Shown: positions 42,302-52,394, numbered from the stretch's first letter. The stretch is DNA of 64,000 nucleotides from Kordia jejudonensis (GCF_001005315.1 NZ_LBMG01000021.1:49752-113751); one strand, 5' to 3'. Notes: generated by a model from the sequence alone, not told the origin. Made by a program: numbers and translations.

Positions 42302-43027
42302 ATGATTAGCAAAAGACAAATAAAAATAATAAACAGCTTACAGCAAAAAAAGTACCGAAAATCTACAGGACTGTTTGTTGCGGAAGGTAAAAAGGTCATT
42401 CAAGAGTTTTTAAATTCCAATTTTGAACTGGATTCGCTATTTACAACCGACGAACATTTGTTTGCTCTAGACTCAAAAGTAACTGTTATTTCTGAAGTTG
42501 AACTTAAAAAAATAAGTTTCTTAAAAACACCGAATAAAGCGCTGGCACTTTTTAAGATTTCTGATGCTGCAAAAGTTGATCCAAAAGGGTTAATTTTAGC
42601 ACTTGATGATGTACGCGATCCAGGAAATTTAGGCACTATTATTCGTTTGTGTGATTGGTTTGGTGTACAACAACTTATCTGCTCGCTTGAAACGGTTGAT
42701 TGTTACAATCCGAAAGTAATTCAAGCAACAATGGGTTCATTGACACGTGTGAATATTGTGTACACAGATTTGAAAAATTATCTAGCTGAAACCAATTTGC
42801 CAATTTTTGGAGCGTTTATGGACGGAAATAATGTCTATAAAGCAAACTTACCTAAAGATGGAATTTTGGTTATGGGAAATGAAGCCAATGGTGTTTCCGA
42901 AGAAATTTCAAACTTGATTACAGAAAAAATTGCCATTCCACGTTTTGGAGACATGCAACAAACGGAAAGTTTAAATGTCGCGATGGCAACGGGAATTTTG
43001 TTGAATGAGTTTAAGCGTTCAAATTAA
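42302..43027 (+). CDS. TrmH/SpoU-family RNA 2'-O-methyltransferase
   Basis: 241 residues. N-terminal substrate-binding domain (SKRQIKIINSLQQKKYR, LFVAEGKKVI). The SPOUT domain has three conserved motifs: LDDVRDPGNLGTIIR, MGNEANGVSEE, and IPRFGDMQQTESLNVAMA. It methylates a ribose in rRNA or tRNA using SAM; RlmB- or TrmH-like, the exact target unknown. Head to head with tamL. Confidence 0.92.
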   Translation: MISKRQIKIINSLQQKKYRKSTGLFVAEGKKVIQEFLNSNFELDSLFTTDEHLFALDSKVTVISEVELKKISFLKTPNKALALFKISDAAKVDPKGLILALDDVRDPGNLGTIIRLCDWFGVQQLICSLETVDCYNPKVIQATMGSLTRVNIVYTDLKNYLAETNLPIFGAFMDGNNVYKANLPKDGILVMGNEANGVSEEISNLITEKIAIPRFGDMQQTESLNVAMATGILLNEFKRSN

Positions 43028-43062
43028 TTTGAAAATTCAGATACTTTTGAGATTCTTCAAAA

Positions 43063-43215
43063 TATAGCACATAAAATTTCCTTGTAATTAAAATATATTT
43101 TGATAGAAAATACCTTATGGAGTCATCGAGATTCCTATGATACAAATAGTTTTCAAGTGTTCTCGATTGCGATCGAACTGGTAAGATTTAAGTATTCAGA
43201 ATTTTATGTGTTATA
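43063..43215. repeat. long imperfect inverted repeat enclosing an extragenic palindrome
   Basis: TATAGCACATAAAATT (43063-43078) and AATTTTATGTGTTATA (43200-43215) pair at 15 of 16 positions. GTTCTCGATTGCGATCGAAC lies between them at 43159-43178, an 18/20 match to the repeat at 18323. It sits between convergent genes and may have been a terminator. Confidence 0.5.
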
Positions 43216-43242
43216 TTCATGACTTTTTATATTGAACTTACG

Positions 43243-43812
43243 TTAATTATGTTTTGTTAGTAAATCTCTAACTTCCATAAGTGCATAGCCAAGTAAATTA
43301 AGACCATTCCAATGCTGTGGATTTTTAGCATTTTCATCATGCTGATCCAATCCGATTCCCCAAATACGATCAACGGGACTGGCTTCAACTAATATTCGAT
43401 TGTTTGTATTTATTAAGAATTCAGATAAAGCAGGATTTTGACTAAATTTATTTAGATTTCCTTTTACTACAATATCAAATCTGTGTTTTTCCCAGATCTC
43501 TTGATTGAAATTACGAACCTTTCTACCAAGATCTTTTGCCTCTCCTGGTTTATTACACATTACTATTTTTTGATAGATTTCTTGATCATTAAATAATAAA
43601 GCCTTTTCAGCCATCATGTAATGTTCAGTAGTTTTGAAAGTTATTCCATCTACTTCAAATGAAGATTCATACCATTGACTAAAGCACGATTTGGTAATGA
43701 TATTAGATTTTTTGTGTCCCCAAAAGAATAAAAACTTTAAGTTTTCACCTGTTGCTAATTGCGCTATTATTTTCTCATTAGTGTATTGCATGGGATTTGT
43801 GTAAGCGAACAT
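43243..43812 (-). CDS. NADAR family protein (YbiA-like)
   Basis: About 189 residues. NADAR-fold signatures: FLFFWGHKK and FSQWYESSFEVDGITFKTTEHYMMAEKA at the N-terminal side; DRIWGIGL and WNGLNLLGYALMEVRD at the end. YbiA-type members hydrolyse N-glycosidic bonds of early riboflavin intermediates, and other members process ADP-ribose adducts. The Trp/Glu/Asp residues of the pocket are present. A second Met (MQYTNEK) 7 codons in is an alternative start. Single gene. Confidence 0.88.
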   Translation of the reverse strand: MFAYTNPMQYTNEKIIAQLATGENLKFLFFWGHKKSNIITKSCFSQWYESSFEVDGITFKTTEHYMMAEKALLFNDQEIYQKIVMCNKPGEAKDLGRKVRNFNQEIWEKHRFDIVVKGNLNKFSQNPALSEFLINTNNRILVEASPVDRIWGIGLDQHDENAKNPQHWNGLNLLGYALMEVRDLLTKHN

Positions 43813-43873
43813 CTATTTAATTTGAAAATATGTTCATTAGATAATGTCTAAGAAGCAAAATTTTCGGAATGTC

Positions 43874-43894
43874 ATTCCGCACGTGTTGCGGAAT
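43874..43894. repeat. small palindrome downstream of porT
   Basis: ATTCCGCA CGTGT TGCGGAAT, a perfect 8-bp stem without a T run, 14 bases beyond the porT stop. It may aid 3' end formation or be a dispersed repeat. Confidence 0.45.
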
Positions 43895-43907
43895 CTATGT
43901 GCAACTA

Positions 43908-44627
43908 CTACTGAAACGTAAAGTTGATAAATATTCCGCGCGATTGCATTTTCTGAATGTTACTTGTCCACGGACTGTTTGGGTCATCATCACGTACCAA
44001 TTCGTCATTCAATGCAAAAACACCACGAATAGAAGGTGTAAATTTGAAGTAATACAAATAGAAATCAACTCCAAAACCTAATTCATAGTAATAGGTTGTA
44101 CGTTTCATTCGAAACTGATTATTACTATTGTCATCAGGATTATTTTCATTGCTAGATAAATTCAACGAAGTCGAAAATCCTCCCACAATAAATGGCTTGA
44201 TATTGTTGATACGTTTGGTTCCAATTTTTAACAACAATGGAATGTGTACGTAACTCGATTTTACTTCCCGTTCACGATCACTTATAGACGTTAATCCATA
44301 ACTTTCAGGGTACACTAGGTTACGTGTGGTAAAGAAAATTCCTGGTTCCAGACGTAGATTCATGTAGTTATTCAACTTTACATCACCAACCAAACCAACA
44401 TTAAAACCTGTTGACGGTTTTAGTGCAACCGCATCTGCGTTTGTATTGTAGGTAAATTTAAAGTCGTAACTGTTAAATCCTAAAAAATAACCCCAAGTCA
44501 GCAAATTATTGTCAATTTGTCCTTTTCCACCACTTGCGTCATTACGGACTTTTTTCTTGCTAAATAATTGAGCAGAAACAGATTGCAGTGCAAAAACACA
44601 ACATATGATTACTAAAACTTTCTTCAT
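43908..44627 (-). CDS. porT: PorT-family outer-membrane protein of type IX secretion
   Basis: 239 residues. Signal peptide about 1-20 (MKKVLVIICCVFALQSVSAQ). The mature part is a PorT/outer-membrane-beta-barrel-2-type chain of alternating strands (FLGFNSYDFKFTYN, SYVHIPLLLKIG, YYYELGFGVDFYLYYFKFTPSIRG, FINFTFQ). PorT is required for T9SS function in Porphyromonas and gliding flavobacteria. Position directly behind ubiE (5-base gap) matches the arrangement in other Flavobacteriaceae. A likely client, the beta-helix protein with a T9SS domain, is encoded at 1939-3237. Confidence 0.85.
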   Translation of the reverse strand: MKKVLVIICCVFALQSVSAQLFSKKKVRNDASGGKGQIDNNLLTWGYFLGFNSYDFKFTYNTNADAVALKPSTGFNVGLVGDVKLNNYMNLRLEPGIFFTTRNLVYPESYGLTSISDREREVKSSYVHIPLLLKIGTKRINNIKPFIVGGFSTSLNLSSNENNPDDNSNNQFRMKRTTYYYELGFGVDFYLYYFKFTPSIRGVFALNDELVRDDDPNSPWTSNIQKMQSRGIFINFTFQ

Positions 44628-44632
44628 AAAAT

Positions 44633-45361
44633 CTATTTTGTTGCGGTGTAAATAGTCGCTACACCAAACGTTTGTGGTTTATCTTTCACATCTATAAACC
44701 CAATTTTTCGTAAAATATTGTTGAAGTTCTCTCCATATGGAAAAGCAGCTGCTGATTCTGACAAATATCCGTATGCAGAATTGTCTTTAGAAAACAGTTT
44801 TCCAATTAAGGGTAAAATATTTCTTGTGTAAAAATTATAGAATTGTTTGAAAGGCGTTTTTGTGGGAACAGAAGTTTCCAATACGACAAAAATCCCCGTT
44901 GGTTTTAATACGCGTAGAATTTCTGTCAAACCTTGTTCTAAATTTTCAAAATTTCGAACGCCAAACGCAACTGTAATTGCATCAAATGAATTGTCTTCAA
45001 ACGGAAGTTTTTCGCCATCGCCCAACACCATTTCAATTTTATCATTCAGTGCTTTCTTTTTAATTTTCTCTTTTCCAACTTCTAACATTCCTGGCGAAAT
45101 ATCCAATCCAACAATGCGTTCTGCATTTGTTTCTGCTAAGTTGATTGCCAAATCGGCTGTTCCTGTAGCAATGTCCAAAATGGTTTTTGGCTGTTGTTGT
45201 CCAACTAATTTCACTACTTTTTTTCGCCATTTAATATCAATACCAAAAGAAATTACACGATTCAGTCCATCATAGTTCTTTGAAATCGTATCAAACATCT
45301 CAGTAACTTGTTCTTTTTTACCCAGATTTGACTCTTTATATGGTGTTACATTCTTCGACAT
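44633..45361 (-). CDS. ubiE: demethylmenaquinone methyltransferase (UbiE/MenG)
   Basis: 242 residues. SAM-dependent C-methylation giving menaquinone, the respiratory quinone of this group. Motifs: [20 protein letters not shown] at the N-terminus, [13 protein letters not shown] (SAM motif I), [24 protein letters not shown], and [11 protein letters not shown]. The start at [12 protein letters not shown] is favoured, because a 37-codon upstream extension is not family-like. Co-transcribed with porT. Confidence 0.95.
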   Translation of the reverse strand: MSKNVTPYKESNLGKKEQVTEMFDTISKNYDGLNRVISFGIDIKWRKKVVKLVGQQQPKTILDIATGTADLAINLAETNAERIVGLDISPGMLEVGKEKIKKKALNDKIEMVLGDGEKLPFEDNSFDAITVAFGVRNFENLEQGLTEILRVLKPTGIFVVLETSVPTKTPFKQFYNFYTRNILPLIGKLFSKDNSAYGYLSESAAAFPYGENFNNILRKIGFIDVKDKPQTFGVATIYTATK

Positions 45362-45522
45362 ATAGAAAATTTTTGCAAATATAGACATTCCTAGGATGAT
45401 AGTTGGTAGCTTCGTCCTATATTTTGTAATAGTTGTACAAATCTGATCTTCAATATAAAAACTATACCTCAATACTGGCTTTTTTGTCGTATATTTGTAC
45501 GCTTTTTCAATAAGAAAACTCG

Positions 45523-46872
45523 ATGAAAATTATAATTGCAGGAGCTGGTGAGGTTGGATATCATTTAGCAAAACTCCTTTCTTACGAATCTCAAGATATT
45601 ACCCTGATAGACTGCGACAAAGACAATCTTACGTACGCAGATACACATTTAGATATTCGTATCATTAAAGGTGATGCAACTTCTATCAACGTTTTACGAG
45701 ACGCTAGAGTTGCTACCGCCGATTTGGTAATTACCGTAACTTCTTCGGAAACTACAAATATTACCATTTGCGTATTGGCGAAACAATTGGGTTGCAAACG
45801 AACAATTGCACGTATATCAAACACTGAATTTATTGATAATCAGGAAGAATTGCGTTTCAAAGATTTAGGAATCGATGAGTTGATTTCTCCTGAAAAGTTA
45901 GCTGCTGCCGAAATAAAATTATTATTAGATCAATCAGCATTTAATGATAGTTACGAGTTTGAAGATGGCGCCTTAACGATGGTTGGTACTACGCTACAAC
46001 GTACCGCGCCGTTTGTTGGGAAAAGTGTGAAAGAAGCTGCAAATATTTTTCCAGAATTGCATTTTGTTCCTATTGCTATTCAACGATTTGGAACACAATA
46101 TACATTAATTCCACGTGGCGATACTTTGTTTAAAGAAGGCGATCAAGTATACTTTATTACATCAAAAGGTGGAGTGGAAGAGTTGTATAAATTGATTGGA
46201 AAGATCAAAGAGGAAATCAAAAATGTAATGATTCTTGGTGGAAGTAATATCGGAATCAAAACGTCTAACGATTTGTGCGATAATAGATTCAATGTAAAGT
46301 TGATTGAAAAAGATAAAACCAAAGCATTTGAACTGGCAGATGATCTTCCGAATGCATTAATTATTCATGGTGACGGACGAAATGTAGAACTACTTGAAGA
46401 AGAAAGTATTTATGATATGGATGCTTTTATTGCTGTGACTGGAAATTCGGAAACCAATATTATGTCTTGCTTGGTGGCGAAATCGAAAAATATTCGAAAA
46501 ACCATCGCGCTTGTTGAAAACATGGATTATTTCCAATTGTCACAATCTATCGGAATTGATACACTCATCAATAAAAAACTACTTGCGGCAAACAATATAT
46601 TTAGACACATCCGAAAAGGAGATGTGGTCGATATGACGCGACTGAACAATATGAATGCAGAATTGCTCGAATTTATTGTAAAGCCGACATCTCGCGTATG
46701 CGGAAAAAAAGTAAAAGACTTAGATTTTCCACGATCGGCTATTATTGGCGGCGTTATTCGTGAAGGCGAAGGATTGATTGCTTTGGGCGATTTTAGGATT
46801 CAAGAAAAAGATAGAGTTGTCGTATGTAGTCTTCCAAGATCTATAAATAAAGTAGAACGCATGTTTCTATAA
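45523..46872 (+). CDS. trkA: Trk system potassium uptake protein TrkA
   Basis: 449 residues. Cytoplasmic regulatory subunit with two tandem TrkA-N/TrkA-C units. The first Rossmann NAD-binding motif [10 protein letters not shown] is at 6-15, the second is [12 protein letters not shown] near 238, and TrkA-C domains follow each. It gates the TrkH channel in response to nucleotides. Two genes form an operon, with trkH starting 9 bases after this stop. Confidence 0.95.
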   Translation: MKIIIAGAGEVGYHLAKLLSYESQDITLIDCDKDNLTYADTHLDIRIIKGDATSINVLRDARVATADLVITVTSSETTNITICVLAKQLGCKRTIARISNTEFIDNQEELRFKDLGIDELISPEKLAAAEIKLLLDQSAFNDSYEFEDGALTMVGTTLQRTAPFVGKSVKEAANIFPELHFVPIAIQRFGTQYTLIPRGDTLFKEGDQVYFITSKGGVEELYKLIGKIKEEIKNVMILGGSNIGIKTSNDLCDNRFNVKLIEKDKTKAFELADDLPNALIIHGDGRNVELLEEESIYDMDAFIAVTGNSETNIMSCLVAKSKNIRKTIALVENMDYFQLSQSIGIDTLINKKLLAANNIFRHIRKGDVVDMTRLNNMNAELLEFIVKPTSRVCGKKVKDLDFPRSAIIGGVIREGEGLIALGDFRIQEKDRVVVCSLPRSINKVERMFL

Positions 46873-46881
46873 CGAGCACTG

Positions 46882-48372
46882 ATGAGAGTTAATTATAAAA
46901 TCATTTTTCATTTGATGGGACTACTATTACTTTGTAATGGTGGTTTTATGTTTTTAGCAACATTGGTTAGTTTTCTGTATAAAGACGGCGTTACGCTAGA
47001 AATGTTTTTAGCAGGATTGGTAACTATTATTGCAGGGTTACTTTTTATGTTAACAACACGCGATCATAAGAAGGAAATTAAAAAGCGAGAAGGTTATATT
47101 GTGGTAACTTTCGGCTGGATTTTCATGTCGCTATCAGGAACATTTCCATATATCTTTACAGATGTAATTCCAAATTTTACCAATGCATTTTTTGAAACCA
47201 TGTCAGGTTATACAACCACTGGCGCCACAATTTTAGAAAAAATTGAAGGATTGCCCGAAGGTATATTATTCTGGCGAAGCTTAACACATTGGATCGGCGG
47301 AATGGGAATTATCGTCTTAGCCATTGCTATTTTACCATTGCTAGGCATAGGAGGCATGCAGTTATTTGCAGCAGAAGCACCAGGTCCGAGCGCCGACAAA
47401 TTGCATCCAAGAATTACGGATACTGCAAAGCGTTTATGGCTAATTTATGTTGGATATACAGTTGCGGAAACCATTTTACTCAATTTAGCAGGAATGTCCT
47501 TTTTTGATGCTATCAATCACTCGTTGTGTACCTTGTCTACGGGAGGATTTTCTACAAAAGATGCCAGCATAGCATATTGGAACGGACAGCCAATTATACA
47601 ATACATCATCATTTTATTTATGTTCTTAGCAGGAACAAACTTTATCTTGAGTTATTTCGCCTTCAAGGGGAAAATTCAAAAAATTATAAAAGATGAAGAG
47701 TTTAAAGTATATGCAATTCTTACCTTAATATTTACGGTTATTGCAACAACAATTATTTATACACAAACAGATGTACAGCCTTCTGACTATCATCCGATGG
47801 TTTGGGGCGAGCTAGAAAGCGACTTTCGACATTCGTTATTTTCAGTCATTGCGGTCATTACCACGACTGGTTTTGTAACGGCAGATTTTACTTCGTGGAC
47901 GACATTTTTAACGATTTTCTTTTTTGGTTTAATGTTTCTCGGAGGTTCTGCAGGTTCAACATCTGGAGGTGTAAAAGTGGTACGACATTTATTAATGATT
48001 AAAAATGGTTTGTTAGAATTCAAACGAACATTGCATCCAAGAGCAATTATTCCGGTGCGATATAACAATAAATCTGTTTCGGAACATATTGTTTACAACA
48101 TCTTAGGATTCTTTATTCTATATATGTTACTCTTCATTATTGGTGCATTGGTCTTAGGTTTTGTAGGATTGAATTTTGAATCGGCTGTCGGTGGAGCTGC
48201 TTCTTCTTTAGGGAATGTAGGACCTGCTTTGGGCGACTTGAATCCGCTTAAAAATTACAACTCAATTCCTCCATTTGGGAAATGGTGGTGTGCATTTTTG
48301 ATGCTTCTAGGACGTTTGGAATTATTTACCGTTTTAATTCTTTTGACGCCATTCTTCTGGAGAAACCGTTAG
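46882..48372 (+). CDS. trkH: Trk-type potassium transporter TrkH
   Basis: 496 residues with ten or more membrane helices. Four selectivity-filter loops are recognisable: MSGYTTTGATIL (first), CTLSTGGFSTKD (second), VITTTGFVTADF (third) and SLGNVGPALG (fourth). It is the ion-conducting inner-membrane subunit that imports K+ with TrkA bound on the cytoplasmic side. Confidence 0.95.
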   Translation: MRVNYKIIFHLMGLLLLCNGGFMFLATLVSFLYKDGVTLEMFLAGLVTIIAGLLFMLTTRDHKKEIKKREGYIVVTFGWIFMSLSGTFPYIFTDVIPNFTNAFFETMSGYTTTGATILEKIEGLPEGILFWRSLTHWIGGMGIIVLAIAILPLLGIGGMQLFAAEAPGPSADKLHPRITDTAKRLWLIYVGYTVAETILLNLAGMSFFDAINHSLCTLSTGGFSTKDASIAYWNGQPIIQYIIILFMFLAGTNFILSYFAFKGKIQKIIKDEEFKVYAILTLIFTVIATTIIYTQTDVQPSDYHPMVWGELESDFRHSLFSVIAVITTTGFVTADFTSWTTFLTIFFFGLMFLGGSAGSTSGGVKVVRHLLMIKNGLLEFKRTLHPRAIIPVRYNNKSVSEHIVYNILGFFILYMLLFIIGALVLGFVGLNFESAVGGAASSLGNVGPALGDLNPLKNYNSIPPFGKWWCAFLMLLGRLELFTVLILLTPFFWRNR

Positions 48373-48476
48373 TTTTCAATGGTTTAAAAATTGTAATTTT
48401 ATATTTTTTTTAAAAAATGTGTAACAAATTATTTGTTGATACGTCATACTTATATATCAATCAAAAAACAATCATC

Positions 48477-48710
48477 ATGACATCAACACATCAATTACAC
48501 GTAAATTCAGTTCCCATCGAAATGTATCAAGAAGATACAAACGATTCACAAAGAGGTTTATTAACGTCAACGTACAAGCAACAAATTCGATCAAATCGTT
48601 CTAGTTTGAAGCAACGTATTAAGAAAAGTCAATATCAATTAACTTCTGTAACTGGAACAATTCTTAAAATTTCAGTATTTGTAATCGCGTATATTATCGC
48701 TTTTATATAG
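48477..48710 (+). CDS. small C-tail-anchored membrane protein (77 aa)
   Basis: The start at MTSTHQLHVN is preferred to an in-frame Met 20 codons upstream, whose translation (CNKLFVDTSYLY) looks like leader. Polar N-terminus of about 35 residues, a basic region (NRSSLKQRIKKSQ), then one membrane helix at the C-terminus (ILKISVFVIAYIIAFI). Family not recognised. It is followed by a hairpin. Being 100 bases behind trkH on the same strand, it might be co-expressed. Confidence 0.6.
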   Translation: MTSTHQLHVNSVPIEMYQEDTNDSQRGLLTSTYKQQIRSNRSSLKQRIKKSQYQLTSVTGTILKISVFVIAYIIAFI

Positions 48711-48724
48711 AAATATTGAAAAAA

Positions 48725-48757
48725 AGGGGAAAAATCCCCTATAAAAGGGTTTTTTAA
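48725..48757 (+). terminator. probable terminator after the 77-aa gene
   Basis: AGGGGA / TCCCCT, a 6-bp stem with loop AAAA, continuing into AAAAGGG and a T run. An alternative pairing uses CCCT with AGGG. Confidence 0.5.
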
Positions 48758-48811
48758 CTTCAAATGTTTTGATCATCTTTACATCAGTAAAAAAAAGAGA
48801 TTTAAAACACA

Positions 48812-49108
48812 ATGCGAAAAACAGTTAACTTTCTGGAATTTTGTTTATTAGCAACTATATTATTGCTAACAAGCACAGTAGTTATGATTTTTACAAACAT
48901 GGACGTTTCTGCTGAAACACAAATAGCAAAAACATTGTTCGGTATCGATTTAAATTATTGCATTGTTATCTTTTACGCCTTCAATTTATTTTTATTCTTC
49001 GGAATTAAAGAATTTTTTTGGCGATACGAACGCAAGTTCCCAAATACCATTATTTTATCTAGTGGTATTATATTGACGATTTCACTTTTAATACTTAATA
49101 TTATATAG
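48812..49108 (+). CDS. small integral membrane protein (98 aa)
   Basis: Three hydrophobic segments at about 8-28, 46-64 and 78-97 (LEFCLLATILLLTSTVVMIF, CIVIFYAFNLFLFFGI, IILSSGIILTISLLILNII). A short charged cytoplasmic turn lies between the last two (KEFFWRYERKFP). Family not recognised. Likely monocistronic with its own terminator. Confidence 0.65.
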   Translation: MRKTVNFLEFCLLATILLLTSTVVMIFTNMDVSAETQIAKTLFGIDLNYCIVIFYAFNLFLFFGIKEFFWRYERKFPNTIILSSGIILTISLLILNII

Positions 49109-49122
49109 TTAGTCTCAATCAA

Positions 49123-49160
49123 GACAAAAAAAGAGCGTCCTTATCAAACGCTTTTTGTCT
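49123..49160 (+). terminator. terminator of the 98-aa membrane protein gene
   Basis: AAAAGAGCGT / ACGCTTTTT stem (one bulged base), 15 bases past the stop, ending in a T run. Confidence 0.6.
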
Positions 49161-49232
49161 TACACAAATTTTCATATTGCGTAAAGGTGTATGAAAACAA
49201 AGTGAAAAATCCTTTTTAGTTTAACGAGCTAA

Positions 49233-49265
49233 AAAAAAGCTGCTTTTCTAGAAAAGCAGCTTTTT
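49233..49265 (-). terminator. terminator of the aminotransferase gene
   Basis: AAAAAGCTGCTTTT / AAAAGCAGCTTTTT around CTAG, a very strong stem. The minus-strand T run is eight bases, and it lies 20 bases past the stop at 49285. Confidence 0.85.
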
Positions 49266-49284
49266 GCGTTTGTGTATATTTTTT

Positions 49285-50466
49285 TTAAAGTACATCTTTG
49301 ATTTGCTGAATTGCAGCTCTTAATTGTTCTTCCGAAGCAGCATACGAAATACGAATACAGTTTGGATTTCCAAAGGCATCTCCTGTTACCGTTGCTACAT
49401 TGGCTTTTTCTAACAAATACATTGAAAAATCCGTTGCATTGTTAATCGTTGTTCCGTGTAATGTTTTTCCAAAAAATGATGATATATCAGGAAATACATA
49501 AAAAGCACCTTCAGGCGTGTTAACATTAAATCCTTCAATTTCTCTTAAGAGTTCTAAAACAATATTTCTGCGGCTTAGAAACTCATCTATCATGTACTGA
49601 ATTTTATCTTTAGAAGCTTCCAAAGCAGCTATTGTAGCACGTTGCGCAATACAGTTGGCACCACTTGTAACTTGTCCTTGAATTTTATTACACGCTCTTG
49701 CAATTGCTGTTGGAGCGCCAATGTATCCAATACGCCATCCAGTCATTGCAAATGCTTTTGAAACACCATTTACTGTGATAGTTCTATCGTAGAGCGATGG
49801 AATTCTTGCAATACTAAAATGCTCTTCTGTAAAATTGATATGTTCGTAAATTTCGTCAGAAACGACATAAATATTCGGATGTTTTTCTAAAACTGTTGCC
49901 AAAGCCCGTAATTCTGCTTCGCTGTATACAGATCCACTAGGATTGCATGGCGAACTAAACCAAATCATTTTTGTTTTTGGTGTAATAGCCGCTTCTAATT
50001 GTTCAGGAGTCATTTTGAAATCTGTGTCAATAGAAGTTTCTACTTGTACAGGAACGCCTTCTGCCAACTTTACAATGTCGCTGTAACTTACCCAAAACGG
50101 AGCTGGAAGAATTACTTCGTCGCCGTCATTTAATAACACTAAAGCTACATTTGCTAACGATTGTTTTGCTCCCGTAGAAACGACAATCTGAGAAGCATCA
50201 TACGTAAGTTTATTATCAAGTTCAAATTTGTTGATAATGGCAGTTTTTAAATCTGCATATCCGTCTACTGGCGTATAGCTGTTGTAATTATCATTAATTG
50301 CTTGAATTGCAGCATCTTTAATAAAATCGGGAGTATTAAAGTCAGGTTCTCCCAAACTTAAACCAATAATATTTTTCCCTTCGTTTCGTAACTCTCTAGC
50401 TTTCGCTGCCATTGCTAACGTAGCCGAAGTTGACATGTTTAATACGCGCTCAGATAATAGTGCCAT
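49285..50466 (-). CDS. class I/II pyridoxal-phosphate aminotransferase, aspartate aminotransferase type
   Basis: 393 residues. Segments of the AspAT subgroup 1b: MAAKARELRNEGKNIIGLSLGEPDF, SPCNPSG, YVVSDEIYEHI, and NGVSKAFAMTGWRIGY with the PLP-binding Lys. A C-terminal Arg in NCIRISYAAS binds the substrate carboxylate. Most likely interconverts aspartate and oxaloacetate; prephenate activity of some relatives cannot be excluded. Single gene. Confidence 0.93.
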   Translation of the reverse strand: MALLSERVLNMSTSATLAMAAKARELRNEGKNIIGLSLGEPDFNTPDFIKDAAIQAINDNYNSYTPVDGYADLKTAIINKFELDNKLTYDASQIVVSTGAKQSLANVALVLLNDGDEVILPAPFWVSYSDIVKLAEGVPVQVETSIDTDFKMTPEQLEAAITPKTKMIWFSSPCNPSGSVYSEAELRALATVLEKHPNIYVVSDEIYEHINFTEEHFSIARIPSLYDRTITVNGVSKAFAMTGWRIGYIGAPTAIARACNKIQGQVTSGANCIAQRATIAALEASKDKIQYMIDEFLSRRNIVLELLREIEGFNVNTPEGAFYVFPDISSFFGKTLHGTTINNATDFSMYLLEKANVATVTGDAFGNPNCIRISYAASEEQLRAAIQQIKDVL

Positions 50467-50566
50467 TGTTATGTTGTGTTTAATCTATATATAATAACTC
50501 AATTGTGCGAAATTAGTTATTTTTGGTTTAGGATAATAAAATAGTTAGCAATAATAACAATAAGAA

Positions 50567-51292
50567 ATGACAAACGAAGAAAAGTTGAATTCAGAGGAGT
50601 ATTTTGTGCAAACTGTAACAACTCGAATAGTAGAAACCAAAAAACGCCTAGATCGTTTGGTGTTTTTACTGATTTTGATAAGTGCTATTGGAGCTATTTA
50701 CTATAAAAATCCGCCAGAAAGTTTCAATTTTTTGGTTTCTAAAATTACACCTTTAGGCTATCATTTAGGAATTGTTTTTGGCTTGTTGGGCGTATTTGCT
50801 TTAATTGGATCAAAGTTTATTGATTATATCATCAAGCGAAGAAAGATAGATGATTATTTACTTCAGAATCATTTTTTGTTGGAGAATTACAAGCGTAATT
50901 TTATTCCGTTTCCTGAAGAGATTTCTGAAAATGAAATTGAATTGAACAAGCTGCATTATATTTCACGAACTGTTGTTCCAAGTTCGTTTTATGAGTTTTT
51001 CTACGCCTTATTTATTGCAAAAAAAGATTTGCGTTTTCAGTCAGCTATGGTGTTAATAGCAATTTTTATGTTTGCGCATGCGGTTTCAATAATTCATGCA
51101 ATACGTATTTGTGAAGGAAATTGGAAATTTGGCGCAGTAGCTTTTTTAGGTATCGCTTATTTTGTATTGTATGTTGGTTTTATCAATTCCATACGAAAAT
51201 ACAGAGAGAAACTTGCTGATAAAGGATTTACTTTATGTTTGGTTTCAGGTATTGCAACTAGTATTGTGTTGTTGGTTTTGTATTTTATTTAA
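50567..51292 (+). CDS. polytopic membrane protein of unknown function (241 aa)
   Basis: Five hydrophobic helices at about 26-44, 62-88, 160-180, 188-206 and 222-240. The cytoplasmic region between helices 2 and 3 is charged (KRRKIDDYLL, PFPEEISENEIELNK). No family recognised. Divergent from the aminotransferase and followed by a terminator shared with the desaturase. Confidence 0.72.
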   Translation: MTNEEKLNSEEYFVQTVTTRIVETKKRLDRLVFLLILISAIGAIYYKNPPESFNFLVSKITPLGYHLGIVFGLLGVFALIGSKFIDYIIKRRKIDDYLLQNHFLLENYKRNFIPFPEEISENEIELNKLHYISRTVVPSSFYEFFYALFIAKKDLRFQSAMVLIAIFMFAHAVSIIHAIRICEGNWKFGAVAFLGIAYFVLYVGFINSIRKYREKLADKGFTLCLVSGIATSIVLLVLYFI

Positions 51293-51294
51293 AC

Positions 51295-51327
51295 CAAAAA
51301 AAAAGTCTACAAAAGCAGACTTTTTTT
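51295..51327. terminator. bidirectional terminator between membrane protein and desaturase
   Basis: AAAAAAAGTCT / AGACTTTTTTT stem with an 8-base loop, T runs both ways, between convergent genes. Confidence 0.8.
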
Positions 51328-51347
51328 AATGTTATATATTATTTAGT

Positions 51348-52394
51348 TTAGTTCGAAAAGCGCATTTTTTCTAGTTTGTAGTATTCTCTAAATGTAATCA
51401 TGCGTTGTTGTTCTTCATCCCACAATTTGTGGAACATCATTTTTACACCATCTTTAAAGGAAAGCGTTGTTACGTATTTTGATAAAACTTTATTTTCTGT
51501 AAAACACTTTTTTAGGTTGTAATTAGGAATTCTACTATTCAAATGATGAATATGATGAATTCCAATATGACCTGTAAACCATTCCATGATTCTTGGTAAT
51601 TTTAAATACGTACTTCCTTTGATCGCTGAAAGGACAAAGTCCCAATCTTTTTTCCACTTTTTATATGAAAACTCATGTTGATGCTGAATGTAGAAAAACC
51701 AGAAAGCAATGATTCCAAAGAAGAATAAGATGATAAATTGAACTGCAAAGAAGCTAGCCCAACCTGTTAAGTATCCTAAAATTAAATACGGAACAATGAT
51801 TACAAGATTGTCTTTTAATAGTAAATACGTCGTTTTTCTCCAGTTGTTAAATGTCAAAAACGGATATTTTGTGGTAATAATTAAGTAATAAACAGGCGCA
51901 ATTACAAAAATAACAATTGGGCTTCTGAATACTTTGTACTTAAATTTTCCCCACCAGTTTTTTGAACGAAACTCTTCTACAGTCAATGTTGGCATGTCGC
52001 CAATTTGTCTCGTTTCAAGTTGTCCATTATGTCCGTGATGGAAAGTGTGCGTTTCTGCCCAATATTTAAATGGTAAAAAACTGAATACACTACAAATGTA
52101 TCCAATAGTATCGCTGGCTTTTTTTGATTTGATGAACGAATTGTGCCCACAATCGTGTTGAATGATAAAAATTCGAACTAAAAAGAATGCATTTACGATT
52201 CCTAAAAGGAAGGTTAGAATTAATGAAAAATCAAGTGCAAAATACATTAAAATCCAAACGGCTATGAATGGTAAAAATGAAGATGCTATTTGACCGATAG
52301 CTTTTTTTGTACTCTTTTTTTTGTATTTGGCAATGATAGACTTCCAATTTCTTAGCGCGTCTTTAATTTCTTGGTCAACGTTTTGTTTCGTCAT
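51348..52394 (-). CDS. membrane fatty acid desaturase
   Basis: 348 residues with four main membrane helices. Three His boxes for the di-iron site: HDCGH (80-84), HTFHH (116-120) and HIHHLN near 285 (context GIHHIHHLNSRIPNYNL). Introduces a double bond into acyl chains of membrane lipids, as in delta-9/12 desaturases; regioselectivity cannot be predicted. Single gene. Confidence 0.93.
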   Translation of the reverse strand: MTKQNVDQEIKDALRNWKSIIAKYKKKSTKKAIGQIASSFLPFIAVWILMYFALDFSLILTFLLGIVNAFFLVRIFIIQHDCGHNSFIKSKKASDTIGYICSVFSFLPFKYWAETHTFHHGHNGQLETRQIGDMPTLTVEEFRSKNWWGKFKYKVFRSPIVIFVIAPVYYLIITTKYPFLTFNNWRKTTYLLLKDNLVIIVPYLILGYLTGWASFFAVQFIILFFFGIIAFWFFYIQHQHEFSYKKWKKDWDFVLSAIKGSTYLKLPRIMEWFTGHIGIHHIHHLNSRIPNYNLKKCFTENKVLSKYVTTLSFKDGVKMMFHKLWDEEQQRMITFREYYKLEKMRFSN

